Shown here: positions 32,380 to 42,696 of the stretch, in pieces
Numbering within the stretch: the stretch's first letter is position 1
Layout: every line of letters begins with the position of its first letter
Assembly: GCA_015146655.1 (NCBI GenBank)
Contig: VKHL01000050.1
Coordinates: forward strand, 122,404 to 186,403
DNA from: Ochromonas danica
Taxonomy: Eukaryota > Sar > Chrysophyceae > Chromulinales > Chromulinaceae
Direction: 5' to 3'
DNA: 64,000 nucleotides
Made by a program: the position numbers and the translations under genes
The notes under the pieces: model-generated
Seen by the model: only the letters and a program-made list of their open reading frames with translations
Databases searched by the model: none
What the model was told of the DNA's origin: nothing

Positions 32380-32719
32380 TCTTGCCAGGCCATCATCCTT
32401 TTCGTCTGCTTTCCTTTCCTCATTCAGCCAGATATTATTACCAAACACGCAACTGACTTCATTCCATGGAATATCCATGGAAGTTTTCCCCACCAGTTGG
32501 TTGTTGTTGTGATATAACCTCGTAAAACATGATATAAGATGCAACAGGTAGCGCGCACTATACTTGTACATCACATGGAGTAGACATGCAGAAGATACGA
32601 GCAAAACAGAAAACAAGCGAGCGGGAGTGCGGGGGAGGGGAGGAGGAGGAGGAGGGGAGGGGTAGAACTAGGCTGTCTAACTACTAACACTAACTAGAAG
32701 CTGTGTAGAGAGCGGGAGA
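32380..32719. other. Intergenic, ANKRD39-like promoter / SEN1-like 3' flank
   Basis: 340 bp. An open frame without a convincing start continues upstream of the ANKRD39-like ATG. A GGA-rich purine tract lies at 32620-32663. No RNA gene or AACGCGTT site seen. Confidence 0.4.
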
Positions 32720-35700
32720 CTACTCAGGTATTTCTCCCTCCTCTGAGGCAGAGTGGTCAACAACTCTGCGTCTCTTGCCGTTACCTTCTTGGTCTCCTCG
32801 ATGATGATGGGGAACGACAAGCCGCGGTGGTAGTGGAGGAGGAGGAGGTGGCGGGGGTATGGAATGCGAGGACGAAGAGGATGATCTCCTATCATCACGA
32901 CGATCATATGACCGCTTCTGCCCTCGTGAATACCGATCGTTGTGTTGTGCATCCCCTCTCCTCCTACTGCTGCTATTGTTCCTATCCTCCAATTCCTCGA
33001 CTTGCTTGCCCGCGAAAACGTCTGCGAGAGAGATGTTTGGGTTCTCTCTCGAGATGGGACGAAGCACTTGCGAATGCCTACAATGGTCCAGGAAGGCCAG
33101 CCACATGGGGTCAGCAGACAAGGTGTGGCTCTGCCCCAGCACGAAGAGCGCATAGCGAGCTCTGGTGATGGCCACATTCATGCGGCGCATGTCAGACAGA
33201 AAGCCAATGCTGTGCTGGTCATTGGCTCGCACTGCAGAGATAATGACAATGTCCTTCTCACGACCTTGAAAGCCATCCACAGTATTGAAGTCGACATTCA
33301 AGACCCCAGCGAGGTTAGTGTTGATGACGTCCTGGGGCAGAAGCGAGCGCAAGGAGTTCATCTTCTTTCGATAGGCTTTCTGCAGCTCTTGCAGCTGATC
33401 TGCATAGGGTGTGATCACTCCAATAGAGAGGTTATCTGCATTATGGTCATGTAGTAGACGAGCGAGGTATTGCAAGAGAGTCATGCAGAAGCGCACTTCG
33501 AAGAGGTTGATCTTGGACAACGAGGACTGACTCTCTTGGTCTGAAGAATAGCGCAGGTCGAAGAAGAGAAGAGACATGAGCATGTCTCGATCATTGCACT
33601 TGCCTTGTTGAGAGATGAACTGCTCTGCACTGGAAGCAATCCATGGAGGCAGGTAGGCGGCGTTGATCACATTGTCTCCGTCTCTCAATCTGCCGCTGTA
33701 GAAAGCTCGAGAAGGGAAGCGACTGAGCAGAGGAGTCATGCGATACTGTGTGTCCAACATGATGTAGTCATGCCCAGTCTCAATCAGTCGCTCGAATAGT
33801 GAGCGATCATATCCTTTCCGCCGCACACTCTCAGAGAAGACAGTGGCGGGCAGTTGCTTCTGGTCCCCCACCATCACACATTGCTTGCATCCGCGGCGCA
33901 GGGGGATGAGTGTAGAGGGCTCCACGCATTGCGCTGCCTCATCAATGACTGACAAGCAGAACTCAGTGCTTTCCATGGAAGGATGGCCACAGGAGTTGAG
34001 AGTGGTGAAGAGAAGCTGTGCCTCATCGATAATGGACGTCTCGACCAGGTCGCGAGTCGAGGCAGGAATGAAGTTTGGATCTCGACGACCTGTGTTCAGA
34101 GGATCTACTACAGCTGTTAGACGAGAACGCTTCAGTTGTAAGTTCTCCAGCTGAGAGAGGAGATGAGTGAATCGATGCGAGAAGATGCGGTACTCTGGCA
34201 GTTGACGAAGACTGCGATACCCTCCCCCTCCTCCTCTCCCATTGATGACAACTGGCGGTGGAACAAGAGAAGTCATGCGATTGGAGTGATCCACCCAGTA
34301 GGGCTGAGCAGTGTCCGAGGAGATTCGCAGTTCCCATCCTTCAGGCAGAGGATTGTGTCTCTCGAAGGCAGTCTTCATGTTGATCAACATGGTCTGCAGG
34401 TTGACAATTTCCTTTAGTCGTTGACGAATCTCATTATGAAGATCTTGCAGTCGATCTTTCTTCTGATCGATGGTCTGTCCCAAGCACAGTTCTGCCTCCA
34501 CCAGCACTTCTAACGCCACAGAGGAGACTTGACTGGTTCGTCCTGCACCAACTCTCACAATAGAAGGACTGTATCGATTGCCTGAACCATCCAAGAACTT
34601 GTTTTCCAATATACGCAAGATGATGTTGTCCACAGCTACGTTACTTGGCGCGACAATGAGTATGCGCGGCTTGTTCTTGTTGAGGTGCGCTAAGAGCTGC
34701 AGCCAGCTGTGCTCGTCACCTTTGGCTCTACAGGCTAAGCCTTGAGGGCCCAAGAAGACCTTCAACAAGTGGTCATAGTATTGATTGTATTCTCGCATAT
34801 GCAGAGCATTAAGCAAGCCGATGATTGTGGAGGTCTTCCCCGTGCCAGGCGGACCTTGAATTAATGTAAACCCTTGTGAAGCTGCGGCGGTGGAGATCGC
34901 TCTGAACTGAGAAGGATTGAAAGTATTCTTGAGGTGGGAGATGAAGTTGGCAGACAAGCCTGTGATCTCAGGCCCCTCTGTCTCTATTACCATGTGGTGG
35001 TGGCGGCTGTTGCCTGCTGTCTGAGGACTGGATGGAGGGGTAGGAGCCATATCGATCGCCTTATTCGCTGCTAGAATGTCTTGCATCAAGGGGATATTCG
35101 TTCCTAACTCATGCACAGCTTGATACTCTCTCCAATTAGAGCGAATGTTCTCTACAATAGTATAGTGCAAGCGATAGGTCGTTCTATTAGACCATCATCA
35201 ATAAGACATACCACACACCACACCTACAGTATCAGACCAAGTGACTAGCAGAAGAGATTGTAAGAGAAGAAGTGACTCACGCTTTGGATCCATTGGTGTG
35301 TCCAACAACTTTAGCGAAGGTGGTCGACTGTGTGGTGGCATTGGCATTATTGCTGAGCAGCTGGCCAGAGCTGGAGGAAGACGAGGCGTTGACATTGACA
35401 GCCGATGATGATATCACTCGTGTCTGCTGGCGAATGCCAAACCACTTCTTGCTATTCACTTTCACTTGCAATAGTCTTGTTCCTGAAGTGAAGTTGACCC
35501 CCACCACCAGTCCTAACATGGCTGGCTGGTCTGCCCAAGAGAGGAGGGGCGGGTCGAGCTGTCTGGGAGAGAGCAGCAGGACATCCATGACAGAAGGGAC
35601 TCTACAGCAGTCAAGAGACAAGGTCAGCAGGGTCTATCATATGATAAAATATGAGAGAGGTCTTACGCGCTGGGGTCGTGCTCCCCTCCTCCACCTGGTC

Positions 35701-36163
35701 GCTCACTGCTGACCAGACACTGGATCTCATGACTCACACTGCTAATATGGTCTGATAAGGTGAACTGGAGCAAGCCTTTCTTTAAACTTTGCATGGACTT
35801 GGAGCGAAAGTTAGTCACTACATTAGCCTTCATCTCTGTTAGGAGGAGTGGTTCCCAGAGAGAGATGTACTCATGGAAACAAGAGAAGGCAGAGGGAAGA
35901 GAGTCTTCTTGGCCTGTGGTAGAGGAAGAGAGGTCATCTACAGACTTCCTATTCTGTAGTTGTTCCTTGAGGTCAGTGGTCAAGTTCCAGTCTAGCAGAT
36001 GGTCACACAGTCGATCGAGAGGATTGGCACAGAGACGCTTTGTATGAGGATTATATCCTCCTCCTTCTTTGTTGTTGTTGTCTTTGCCAGTTTTAGAAGA
36101 CTCAGAAGGATGAGCAGTGCTCTTCGGCCTACGACCCACAACAACAGGAGGAGCTTTCTCCAT
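32720..36163 (-). CDS. SEN1/senataxin-type superfamily 1B RNA/DNA helicase
   Basis: Exons 36163-35667, 35601-35281 and 35183-32720, 1093 aa. Helicase motifs in order in the last exon: Q-motif region SQFRAISTAAASQGFTLIQG, motif I GPPGTGKTSTI, Ia APSNVAVDNII, II VIDEAAQ, III GDQKQLPATV, IV/V LDTQYRM, VI FQGREKDIVIISAVRAN and MNVAITRARYALFVLG. An N-terminal beta-barrel-like 1B/stalk region spans the first two exons, and the C-terminus is Arg/Ser/Pro-rich and disordered. Known relatives unwind R-loops and act in transcription termination; UPF1/MOV10/IGHMBP2 are alternatives, but the DEAAQ context and stalk fit SEN1/SETX best. An AACGCGTT site lies about 92 bp upstream. Confidence 0.9.
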
Positions 36164-36254
36164 GTCAAAGGAATCAAAAGGAATGTAGACTATGTCATGT
36201 TGTTCAGCCCCCCCCCCATTCCCCAGGCAACTTTTTTCGTTTTTCGGAGTTTCG

Positions 36255-36262
36255 AACGCGTT
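36255..36262. promoter_or_regulatory. AACGCGTT palindrome upstream of the SEN1-like gene
   Basis: Eight-base palindrome followed by TT, 92-99 bp upstream of the ATG at 36163. Same spacing as the site upstream of the MDC1-like gene. Confidence 0.5.
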
Positions 36263-36345
36263 TCTGTGAAGTTAAAGGGGTGCAACAAGCCCTCAGAAGC
36301 TCCGACGGTACTTGTAAAACATGATCGGAACTGTTCGAAAGATTG

Positions 36346-37134
36346 ATGATGTGGGCAATGTTGATGAACAGGATAATTCCTAGTACTAAGAATGACTTTG
36401 GAATCGTTCGAGTGAGTCGTGTGCTAACGGATTCTAGTTGTTCAAGTTTACTGCTGCCTTTGAGCTCTACCCAGTAACTTCGACACATTGTAGAGACCTA
36501 TGCCGATACTTGTCAGTTTTCCGTTGTTCACAGTAAAAACGAGGGTGGACAGGCTCCCGTGTTGTTACTAAAGAAAAAAGACTCTTTTGAAACGACATTT
36601 CCTATTAGTCTGTGCTTGAATATCATTGGTCCTGGTACAATTTATATCAACGTGCTGCGCTTTGCCCTCTGTGTCGAAGACGTCGTTGAGTTGCAAGGCT
36701 TTTATCGGAAGTACATAAAAGCTTCTCAGCTCGACAAGCTGGCTAACCAAGTTGTCAGTTCTGTTCGAAGACAGCATGCTCTTCTTGGTCAAAGTGTCTT
36801 ACACAACTTCCTTCTGCTGAAATATGGCAACACAGAGTTCTATGTTAATCCTATGAAGTACAAAGTTCCAGAGTCTTGGGGTGACCTGAGAAATCAGATG
36901 GATTCTGTAGGAAACCAATTGCTTGGACATAAGCCAGATGACTGTGATGACTGGGAAGATGATGACTTTGCGTACGAAGACGACGAGTTCTTAGACGAAG
37001 ATATTATTAAGCACTTAGTAGCTTATGAGAACCATACACATTGTAATAAATACCTGGCTCCCAAAACAGTTAGTTGTTTTGTTTCGCTCTTTGTTACAAA
37101 TTCACTGTGGGACACAAAAGACCATCGCCTCTAG
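36346..37134 (+). CDS. Unrecognised protein with an acidic C-terminal stretch (5' end uncertain)
   Basis: Proposed exons 36346-36411, 36438-36532 and 36609-37134. The second intron (36533-36608, GTAAAA donor, TACTAA branch point, TATTAG acceptor) joins in phase to give CRYLSVFRCSHLCLNIIGPG and is well supported. The first would be only 26 nt and is speculative. The protein has no signal or membrane segment, contains LDKLANQVVSSVRRQHALLG and FLLLKYGNTEFYVNP, then a strongly acidic run DDCDDWEDDDFAYEDDEFLD. No family recognised. A further intron near 37068 may replace the last 22 codons. The helical-repeat gene starts 109 bp downstream on the same strand. Confidence 0.45.
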
Positions 37135-37242
37135 GCTGGGAGTCTGGAGATTTAGAGATAGAAAAGCTGCTTTTAGAGCCTTGTGGAAACAGTTTCTGGG
37201 GAGGACAAGACACGGCGAGAATTCCATGGCAAAGGCAAGAAG

Positions 37243-39756
37243 ATGATGATGACCTTACGATTTCGTTCCTTTCCATCTCACCTTCTCCAAACTATTCGAG
37301 GTGTTAAGAGCATTCCTCGTCCTCAACCCATTCGTCAATGTATTCAACGATTGACGGAGACTGTTAAATCCTCGACTGGTCCCAATCTGAGTGATTCCCT
37401 CTCCGCCATAGAGATTCTGCGTGACCTCGCTCAATTGCAGCAGGAGCGCTTCGTCATTCCTGTTCAATTCTTTCACCATGGGTTCAAAGTGGCTGCAGCT
37501 GCCAGAGAGTCCGAGGTGCTCTTGTCTCTGGCTCGCATGGTCAGTCAGCAGAGAGAAGATGCTTCTCTGAGGAAGAAGACGTTGATCGCTGGCTTGAAGC
37601 ACATCATCTCACACAATCTTTATGAAGACGCTTGTGCTGTGTGGATGGAGGGACAGCGTGCGCTTGTGTTCAGTCACAGTGAGACGAAAGAGGTGACCTC
37701 CTTCCTCCACGGCCGCCACCTCAAGTTCTCAGACGTCCAGCCCTCCTCCACAGTGGACACGACTACTTCTAATCCCAATCACATCTCTGTCAGTAGCCCT
37801 TCAGCCTCTGTGGCGTCAGTGGCTGTGGAAGAGCCGTCACTGCAAGCTGCTTGTCAATCTTATTTAAACCTTGCCGAGCGATTGGTTGATGCTCAACAGC
37901 ACAGCAATCCCAACCAATTGGGACGTCTTCCCGAGAGAGATTCTCTCCTGGACGAGGCCACTGACAGCCTGCTTCACCTACTTTCCCGTCGTAACAGTGA
38001 CGGCACCGTGGACCCCTCGCTGCTGGACACGCTGGCCTCCGTGGACTTCAGAGCCAGAGCACGCGCTCACTTGTGCCTTTTAACAAGAGCTGACCAATTC
38101 AACGAGGCTCTTCTGTGCCTCAATCGTCTGCTGGGTGTGTACTCTTGGCCTGCTTCCTCTCCCCCTGGCAGCGGCTACTCGGAGCTGTCCAGTCTCTTAA
38201 GAGCTATAGTGAGAGACAATGTAGAGGTGGAAAGCTATCTCCAGGATAACGAGCGAGCGTATGATACAAATCCTCAATCTTGGGTCTATTCTCTTCTCTG
38301 TCGAATCGTACACGACTCTGGATACATCTATCCATACCATGGTCGTCATACTAAGAACAAGTCAGACATCTTGGAAGAGATAAAAGAGAATGCCTTGCAG
38401 GCCTTGCAAGTGCTGGAGAAAGGAGGCTTACAAGTGGATGCCCGCCTCCTCCATGCCTTCCTACGAGCCTGTAAGATCCGCCTCGATGTGGAGAGAACGA
38501 ATGAGCCCAAAATCGAAGACGAGCAGAAGACCTTTGGTCCATTCACGCGGGAGGTGAGAGAGTGGATTAGTTGGCTGCCTGAAGGAAAGATGCAGAGCTC
38601 TCTGCTCCACGAACTCTTCACCATCTTGCTGACCAAGCCCACGTCCTATACCATTAATTCGGCAGTCTATCTGCTGGAATGGTCAACGTCTTCACAGAGT
38701 GTAGAAGTCCCTGGTGAGACCATTGCTTGGGTCTGTCAGCAAGTGGCTGAGCATGGTACGAAAGAGAAGATTCTGCGGCTGTCCAAGCAGATCTCTCATT
38801 GTTTTTCCCCAGAAGAACTTGACTATAAAGACAAGAAAGAACAGTATTTGATTCTCTCTGCCCAATTTGCTTTACACAAGGCGTTAGAAAACCGCTTGGA
38901 TATGCTCAATGTGCTTCGCAGTGGTTTGCGTCTCCCTGGCTATAACATCTCCCGCGACCTCTTCCAAGAGACCATCCAAGCCCTGTGCACAACCCCTAGT
39001 GGTACGTTGAGTAAGCAACAAGATCTGAGACGAGTCTTTGAAGAGATTGGCACGGTGGTGGATTGGTTTCATGGTCATATGGTCACTCGTAGCACTTTCT
39101 CGTGCACAGAGGCGGTCGACGCTTTGCTGCCTCTCTTCAGACATGCTATCCATTTAAATGATGAAGAGAAGCGCACAGAAGGTGTTGAAAAGAGTTTGGC
39201 GAGTCTTGAGGATTATTTGCGTCGCAACTGGTCTGCAAAGGATCAGGAAGATCATCTCCATGATCAGGTGCTGCATACCGTCGTCGATTGCTACTGCCTT
39301 GCTGGAAAGAGAGAGGAAGGATTGAAGAAGCTCATTGCTATCCAAGAAGCACATCCCAACAAGCCTTTGCTTACTGCCCATTCCCTTCTTCCTTATCTGC
39401 AGGACATGATGAAGACGGGAGAGATAGCTGAGGTAGAGGTTGTCGTGTCGACATATTTACTGAATCCTGGCAAGACTTTAAATCGAGGAGTCGCAGACTG
39501 CCTTGTGTCTGGCGTGATGTACCGCGAAGATTATCGCGACGCTCTTGACCTCGTTGTGGATATCTACCACCAACATGGGGTAACTGTCTCCTTCAAGTTG
39601 CTTGCCTCCATGTTGTACCACTGGAAAAGGAAGATGGACAGCTACGAGGAGAAGCGAGTCAAAGACGTGGCCACCTTGTTCTATGGCGAACGTTGGGTTC
39701 GCAATGCTATCCAAGGTTACCGGGACCAACCTGAGGAGGAAGGATTTGAAGTGTAA
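37243..39756 (+). CDS. Helical-repeat (PPR-like) protein, probably mitochondrial
   Basis: Single exon, 837 aa, from the first ATG of the frame (a longer reading starts only at a GTG). The N-terminus MMMTLRFRSFPSHLLQTIRG is short, basic, hydroxylated and amphipathic, a mitochondrial-type presequence. The remainder is almost entirely alpha-helical in look, with loose ~35-residue units near the C-terminus (VVDCYCLAGKREEGLKKLIA, DCLVSGVMYREDYRDALDLV), suggesting a divergent PPR/TPR solenoid that binds organellar RNA or protein. No SMR, CCDC or catalytic domain follows. Family membership is inferred from repeat style and could be wrong. Confidence 0.6.
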   Translation: MMMTLRFRSFPSHLLQTIRGVKSIPRPQPIRQCIQRLTETVKSSTGPNLSDSLSAIEILRDLAQLQQERFVIPVQFFHHGFKVAAAARESEVLLSLARMVSQQREDASLRKKTLIAGLKHIISHNLYEDACAVWMEGQRALVFSHSETKEVTSFLHGRHLKFSDVQPSSTVDTTTSNPNHISVSSPSASVASVAVEEPSLQAACQSYLNLAERLVDAQQHSNPNQLGRLPERDSLLDEATDSLLHLLSRRNSDGTVDPSLLDTLASVDFRARARAHLCLLTRADQFNEALLCLNRLLGVYSWPASSPPGSGYSELSSLLRAIVRDNVEVESYLQDNERAYDTNPQSWVYSLLCRIVHDSGYIYPYHGRHTKNKSDILEEIKENALQALQVLEKGGLQVDARLLHAFLRACKIRLDVERTNEPKIEDEQKTFGPFTREVREWISWLPEGKMQSSLLHELFTILLTKPTSYTINSAVYLLEWSTSSQSVEVPGETIAWVCQQVAEHGTKEKILRLSKQISHCFSPEELDYKDKKEQYLILSAQFALHKALENRLDMLNVLRSGLRLPGYNISRDLFQETIQALCTTPSGTLSKQQDLRRVFEEIGTVVDWFHGHMVTRSTFSCTEAVDALLPLFRHAIHLNDEEKRTEGVEKSLASLEDYLRRNWSAKDQEDHLHDQVLHTVVDCYCLAGKREEGLKKLIAIQEAHPNKPLLTAHSLLPYLQDMMKTGEIAEVEVVVSTYLLNPGKTLNRGVADCLVSGVMYREDYRDALDLVVDIYHQHGVTVSFKLLASMLYHWKRKMDSYEEKRVKDVATLFYGERWVRNAIQGYRDQPEEEGFEV

Positions 39757-39932
39757 GAGACTGCGAAAGAAAGTCTCTTAGGTATGATAGTTAGCTGGAT
39801 GATAATGATGATGTTGAGGAGGATGTATGATAGTAGTTGCAAACAAGTTAACAACAAGTAGACTCAAGCTTCAGCTTTGCTCATGTCATCATCACAGTAT
39901 TATTTACAAGGAGACTGAAGGAGGAGGAAGTG

Positions 39933-40598
39933 CTAGAGAGGGAGAGGGGAGAGATGGCAACCCAGCAGTCCTCGCCCACCCCACGTCCTGGGCACCAGAG
40001 TCAGCTTCATCTGACTACTTCCTCGGCGCACCTCAACCTCGATCGCTTGTGAAAGAGAAACACTTACCACCTTGGCAATGGCCGGCAAAGGGTTGCTGTT
40101 CTGACTCGTGACATCCCCAAAGCGCAGCAAGAGGTCACCATTGCGAATGCCCGCCTCTTCTGCGGGAGAGGAAGGGAGCACTTCATCTAGGACTGCCATA
40201 GGTTGCAAACTGACAGCATCCGTAGAAGGCCAAGAAGCCGTCGTCGTGGTAGAAGAGGAGGATTCGACGACAGTGGCAGCTGCAGCTGAACCATCTGATG
40301 GATCAGGAGAGAGGGCATGGATGGTCAGCAGACAGTCTTCAATGGCCTTCATCAGCTCACGATGCTCCACATTGATCGCGGATAGTCTCTGTCTCTGCTG
40401 CTTTACGTGGTAGATGTCGATATCTCCGCGAGGGAAGCCCTCCGCATCGACGAGGGGGTCACGCAGTCCAGCGGGAGGCTCTCCATTGGCCCCTGCGCTG
40501 GTCAGCTCGCTGTGCAGGGCCTCTGCCTCCACCTCCAGAAGATCGCGCTGGGCTGACAAAGTTTTCAGTTTCTCTTTCGCAGCTTTCAGTTCCGCCAT
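39933..40598 (-). CDS. PSMD9: 26S proteasome assembly chaperone PSMD9 / Nas2 (p27)
   Basis: Single exon, 221 aa; ATG at 40598. N-terminal coiled coil (ELKAAKEKLKTLSAQRDLLE), the family motif DAEGFPRGDIDIYHVKQQRQ, a Ser/Thr-rich linker, then a PDZ domain (VLPSSPAEEAGIRNGDLLLR) and the terminal VPRTWGGRGLLGCHLSPL, nearly identical in pattern to human PSMD9. Known role: binds the RPT5 C-terminus during assembly of the 19S base and leaves the mature proteasome. A GTAAGT...TTTCACAAG segment inside the PDZ region looks like a tiny intron but is kept in frame as coding. Confidence 0.93.
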   Translation of the reverse strand: MAELKAAKEKLKTLSAQRDLLEVEAEALHSELTSAGANGEPPAGLRDPLVDAEGFPRGDIDIYHVKQQRQRLSAINVEHRELMKAIEDCLLTIHALSPDPSDGSAAAATVVESSSSTTTTASWPSTDAVSLQPMAVLDEVLPSSPAEEAGIRNGDLLLRFGDVTSQNSNPLPAIAKVVSVSLSQAIEVEVRRGSSQMKLTLVPRTWGGRGLLGCHLSPLPL

Positions 40599-40875
40599 TT
40601 TACAGTACCAGCTTTTCTTTTTCCACAAGACGATGGGAGATTTGGCCTGATAACTCTGGGAATCTGGCTTCCTTTCGTGAGTAGTTGTTCTACAAGTGAA
40701 GGTATGATAACCAACTGCGATTTATTAACTATGCTTTGCTTTGTTTACAAAACTATTTATTCACAACCAATTTCTCTTTTTCAGTGTCCAAACTCTTACA
40801 ACATAACTAGTGTTCAAGCCCACTACTGCAGCAATATGTGGGGACTGGGACAGCCTCAGGACAACCACAATTAAA

Positions 40876-41560
40876 CTAGCTTTTGGGGGTAATATTCTCC
40901 ACCACGTTATACTTGGCGAAGAGATAATCTGGGTGAGTCATTGCCTTGAACTCCAAGTTGTTCCCCGAAGGGTCCTTGAAGAACATCGTCCACTGCTCAC
41001 CAGCCTCTCCGGCAAAGCGCAGATGAGGCGGCACGATAAACGATACCTTCGCGTCGGTTAGACGCTGGCGCAGACTGTGGAACTGGTCCACGCTGAGGAC
41101 GAGGCCGAAGTGAGGCACGGGCACCTCGTCGCCATCCACGGGATTGTAGTAGTCTTGGCAGCGGTAGTCCTTGCCCACGTAGTGACAGACAATTTGGTGG
41201 CCATGGAGACTGTAGTCTTGCCATTTGTCTTCAGCGCGGCGCCCTTCAGTCAGTCCCAGGAGTCTCCCATAGAACTATCACAAACACAATACCGGATAGT
41301 TATTAGTTAGTGACAACGTGATTTTTCGAAGAGTCACAGTCAGTCACCTCTCTCGCTAGTGCAGAGAAGGTTGGTCAGTCAGGGCAGGGGAAGGCTCAGA
41401 GTGGGTAGTGTTCGTTACCTGCCGCCATGTCATGCACAGGGATGGCAAGATGGAAAGGATTGCCTGGCGCGGGAGCTGCAAGCACTTCAAAGTGAAGCTT
41501 CTTCGTTGATTCAAGAGAAAAGCATCTCCGATTTAAGAACAGATGCCGACAAGTTCTCAT
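40876..41560 (-). CDS. VOC/glyoxalase-family protein with mitochondrial presequence
   Basis: Exons 41560-41419, an 8-nt microexon 41355-41348 (CGAGAGAG) and 41274-40876, 182 aa. The join GCA-G / CG-AGA-GAG / TTC rebuilds the conserved VOC start HLAIPVHDMAAAREFYGRLL. Later motifs: HGHQIVCHYV, HFGLVLSVDQFHSL and FFKDPSGNNLEFKAM, with the His/Glu metal ligands in place. It resembles the bacterial VOC group annotated as bleomycin-resistance/dioxygenase superfamily; the actual reaction is unknown. The N-terminus MRTCRHLFLNRRCFSLESTK is Arg-rich without acids at first, fitting a mitochondrial presequence. It diverges from the PAS gene across 374 bp that contain a G-quadruplex motif. Confidence 0.85.
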
Positions 41561-41934
41561 CACTATTTCACACACTAGATTTAAGAATTTTCACCATTTT
41601 CCAATGAAATGGGTCGCCACATGGGTCGCCAAATGGGTCGTGAATGGGTTGGGTTTGGTTGGGTTGGGCCACCAGGAAGTGTTGGGTTGGATCAAGGGGT
41701 GCAGCAGTTTGACGTGGCCTCATCCTGGCAAAGGAAGTGAATTCAACCAGAACAACTGCTTGCTGCTTGCTCTGGGCTGCTGTGAGGCTCTCACCGGCTC
41801 TGTCTTAGACTAGTCTACTGTAGAATAAGATACCTCACTTGTCACTCTCTTGAGGATAGCTTATACTGTGAATGCTTTCTCATCACCTGCTGTGAAGAAG
41901 AAGAAAGAAGAGTTTGTTTGGATTGATAGAGTCG
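41561..41934. other. Divergent intergenic region with G-quadruplex motif
   Basis: 374 bp between the VOC and PAS genes. It holds ATGGGTCGCC-type direct repeats (41604-41645) and, at 41646-41668 on the + strand, four GGG runs spaced 2, 7 and 2 nt, fitting an intramolecular G-quadruplex. No further coding frame is supported. Confidence 0.6.
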
Positions 41935-42387
41935 ATGTTGTTGACATCCAGCAGATCAACATTTCTCTGGCCCTGGCCTGAGGCTGTCAACTATCCCGAC
42001 GAGGTGGAGGAAGCTCTTCGCTATGCTGCTGGAAGTCGTGAAGCGATTGTGATAACAGAAGCCTCTTCGCCCTTCACCATCTGTGAGGTCAATGCTGCCT
42101 GGATGTCCCTATGCGGCTATTCCCATGAGGAAGCTGTGGGAAGATCTTTTCGGTTCGCTCAAGGAGCCCTGACTGACAGCTTTCTCCTGGAGTTGATCAG
42201 TCGTTGTGTGCACAGTCAGCAGAGTGGTCAAGTGGTGCTGACCAACTACAAGAAGTCCGGCCAAGCCTTTCGCAATCATTTGAGACTCAAGCCTTTGCGT
42301 CATGGACCATCCCAGGAGATCCTCCACTACATGGGCATTTTAGAAGAGATCCCTTCTAGTTTATTCACTGAGAGAGGATTAGAATAA
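41935..42387 (+). CDS. Single PAS (LOV-like) domain protein lacking the photoactive Cys
   Basis: 150 aa from the first ATG; one PAS domain fills it. IVITEASSPFTICEVNAAWM, GYSHEEAVGRSFRFAQGALT, and LTNYKKSGQAFRNHLRLKPL, then HYMGILEEI, align well with LOV domains of ochrophyte aureochromes. The LOV signature GRNCRFLQG is GRSFRFAQG here, so the adduct-forming Cys is Phe. The downstream NYxxxGxxFxN, which contacts flavin in LOV domains, is largely kept. Flavin binding or redox sensing without a Cys adduct is possible; ordinary PAS protein-protein signalling is also possible. No effector domain is attached, so it may act through a partner. Confidence 0.75.
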   Translation: MLLTSSRSTFLWPWPEAVNYPDEVEEALRYAAGSREAIVITEASSPFTICEVNAAWMSLCGYSHEEAVGRSFRFAQGALTDSFLLELISRCVHSQQSGQVVLTNYKKSGQAFRNHLRLKPLRHGPSQEILHYMGILEEIPSSLFTERGLE

Positions 42388-42696
42388 TAATAATGATAAT
42401 AATCCGTTCGAAATCGTCATTATGTCTGAAGTCTGTTTGCTGTCCTGTCCGCCATGTCTCTCTCTCTGCTGCTCTCTGAGAGAAGTGGTTGTTGTTATTG
42501 GAATCTTCTTGGCACAGGTCCAGTGGCCTTATGCTATCCCTGTATCTTGCGATTTAAATACAGTCATAGACCTTGCCTAAAGTTTTTGCAATTTTGTGTG
42601 CAGTGGAAATGTAAAACTAACTGTCGACCTTCGAGAAGAGATGACAGCCAATGGTAGTCTGTCTTCTGCATGACAACAGTCTGGACTAAGAAATAT
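42388..42696. other. Intergenic between convergent PAS and ULP genes
   Basis: 309 bp; no coding frame or RNA gene recognised. Confidence 0.35.

Noticed and set aside
36204-36488. 94-aa minus-strand ORF with one hydrophobic segment (SFLVLGIILFINIAHIINL)
   Set aside because: It overlaps the SEN1-like promoter with its AACGCGTT site and lies antisense to the better supported plus-strand exons, whose splice phases agree.
40050-40075. Possible 22-nt intron (GTAAGT...TTTCACAAG, minus strand) in PSMD9
   Set aside because: Reading through keeps the frame and the PDZ domain intact to the conserved C-terminus; removal would shift the frame.
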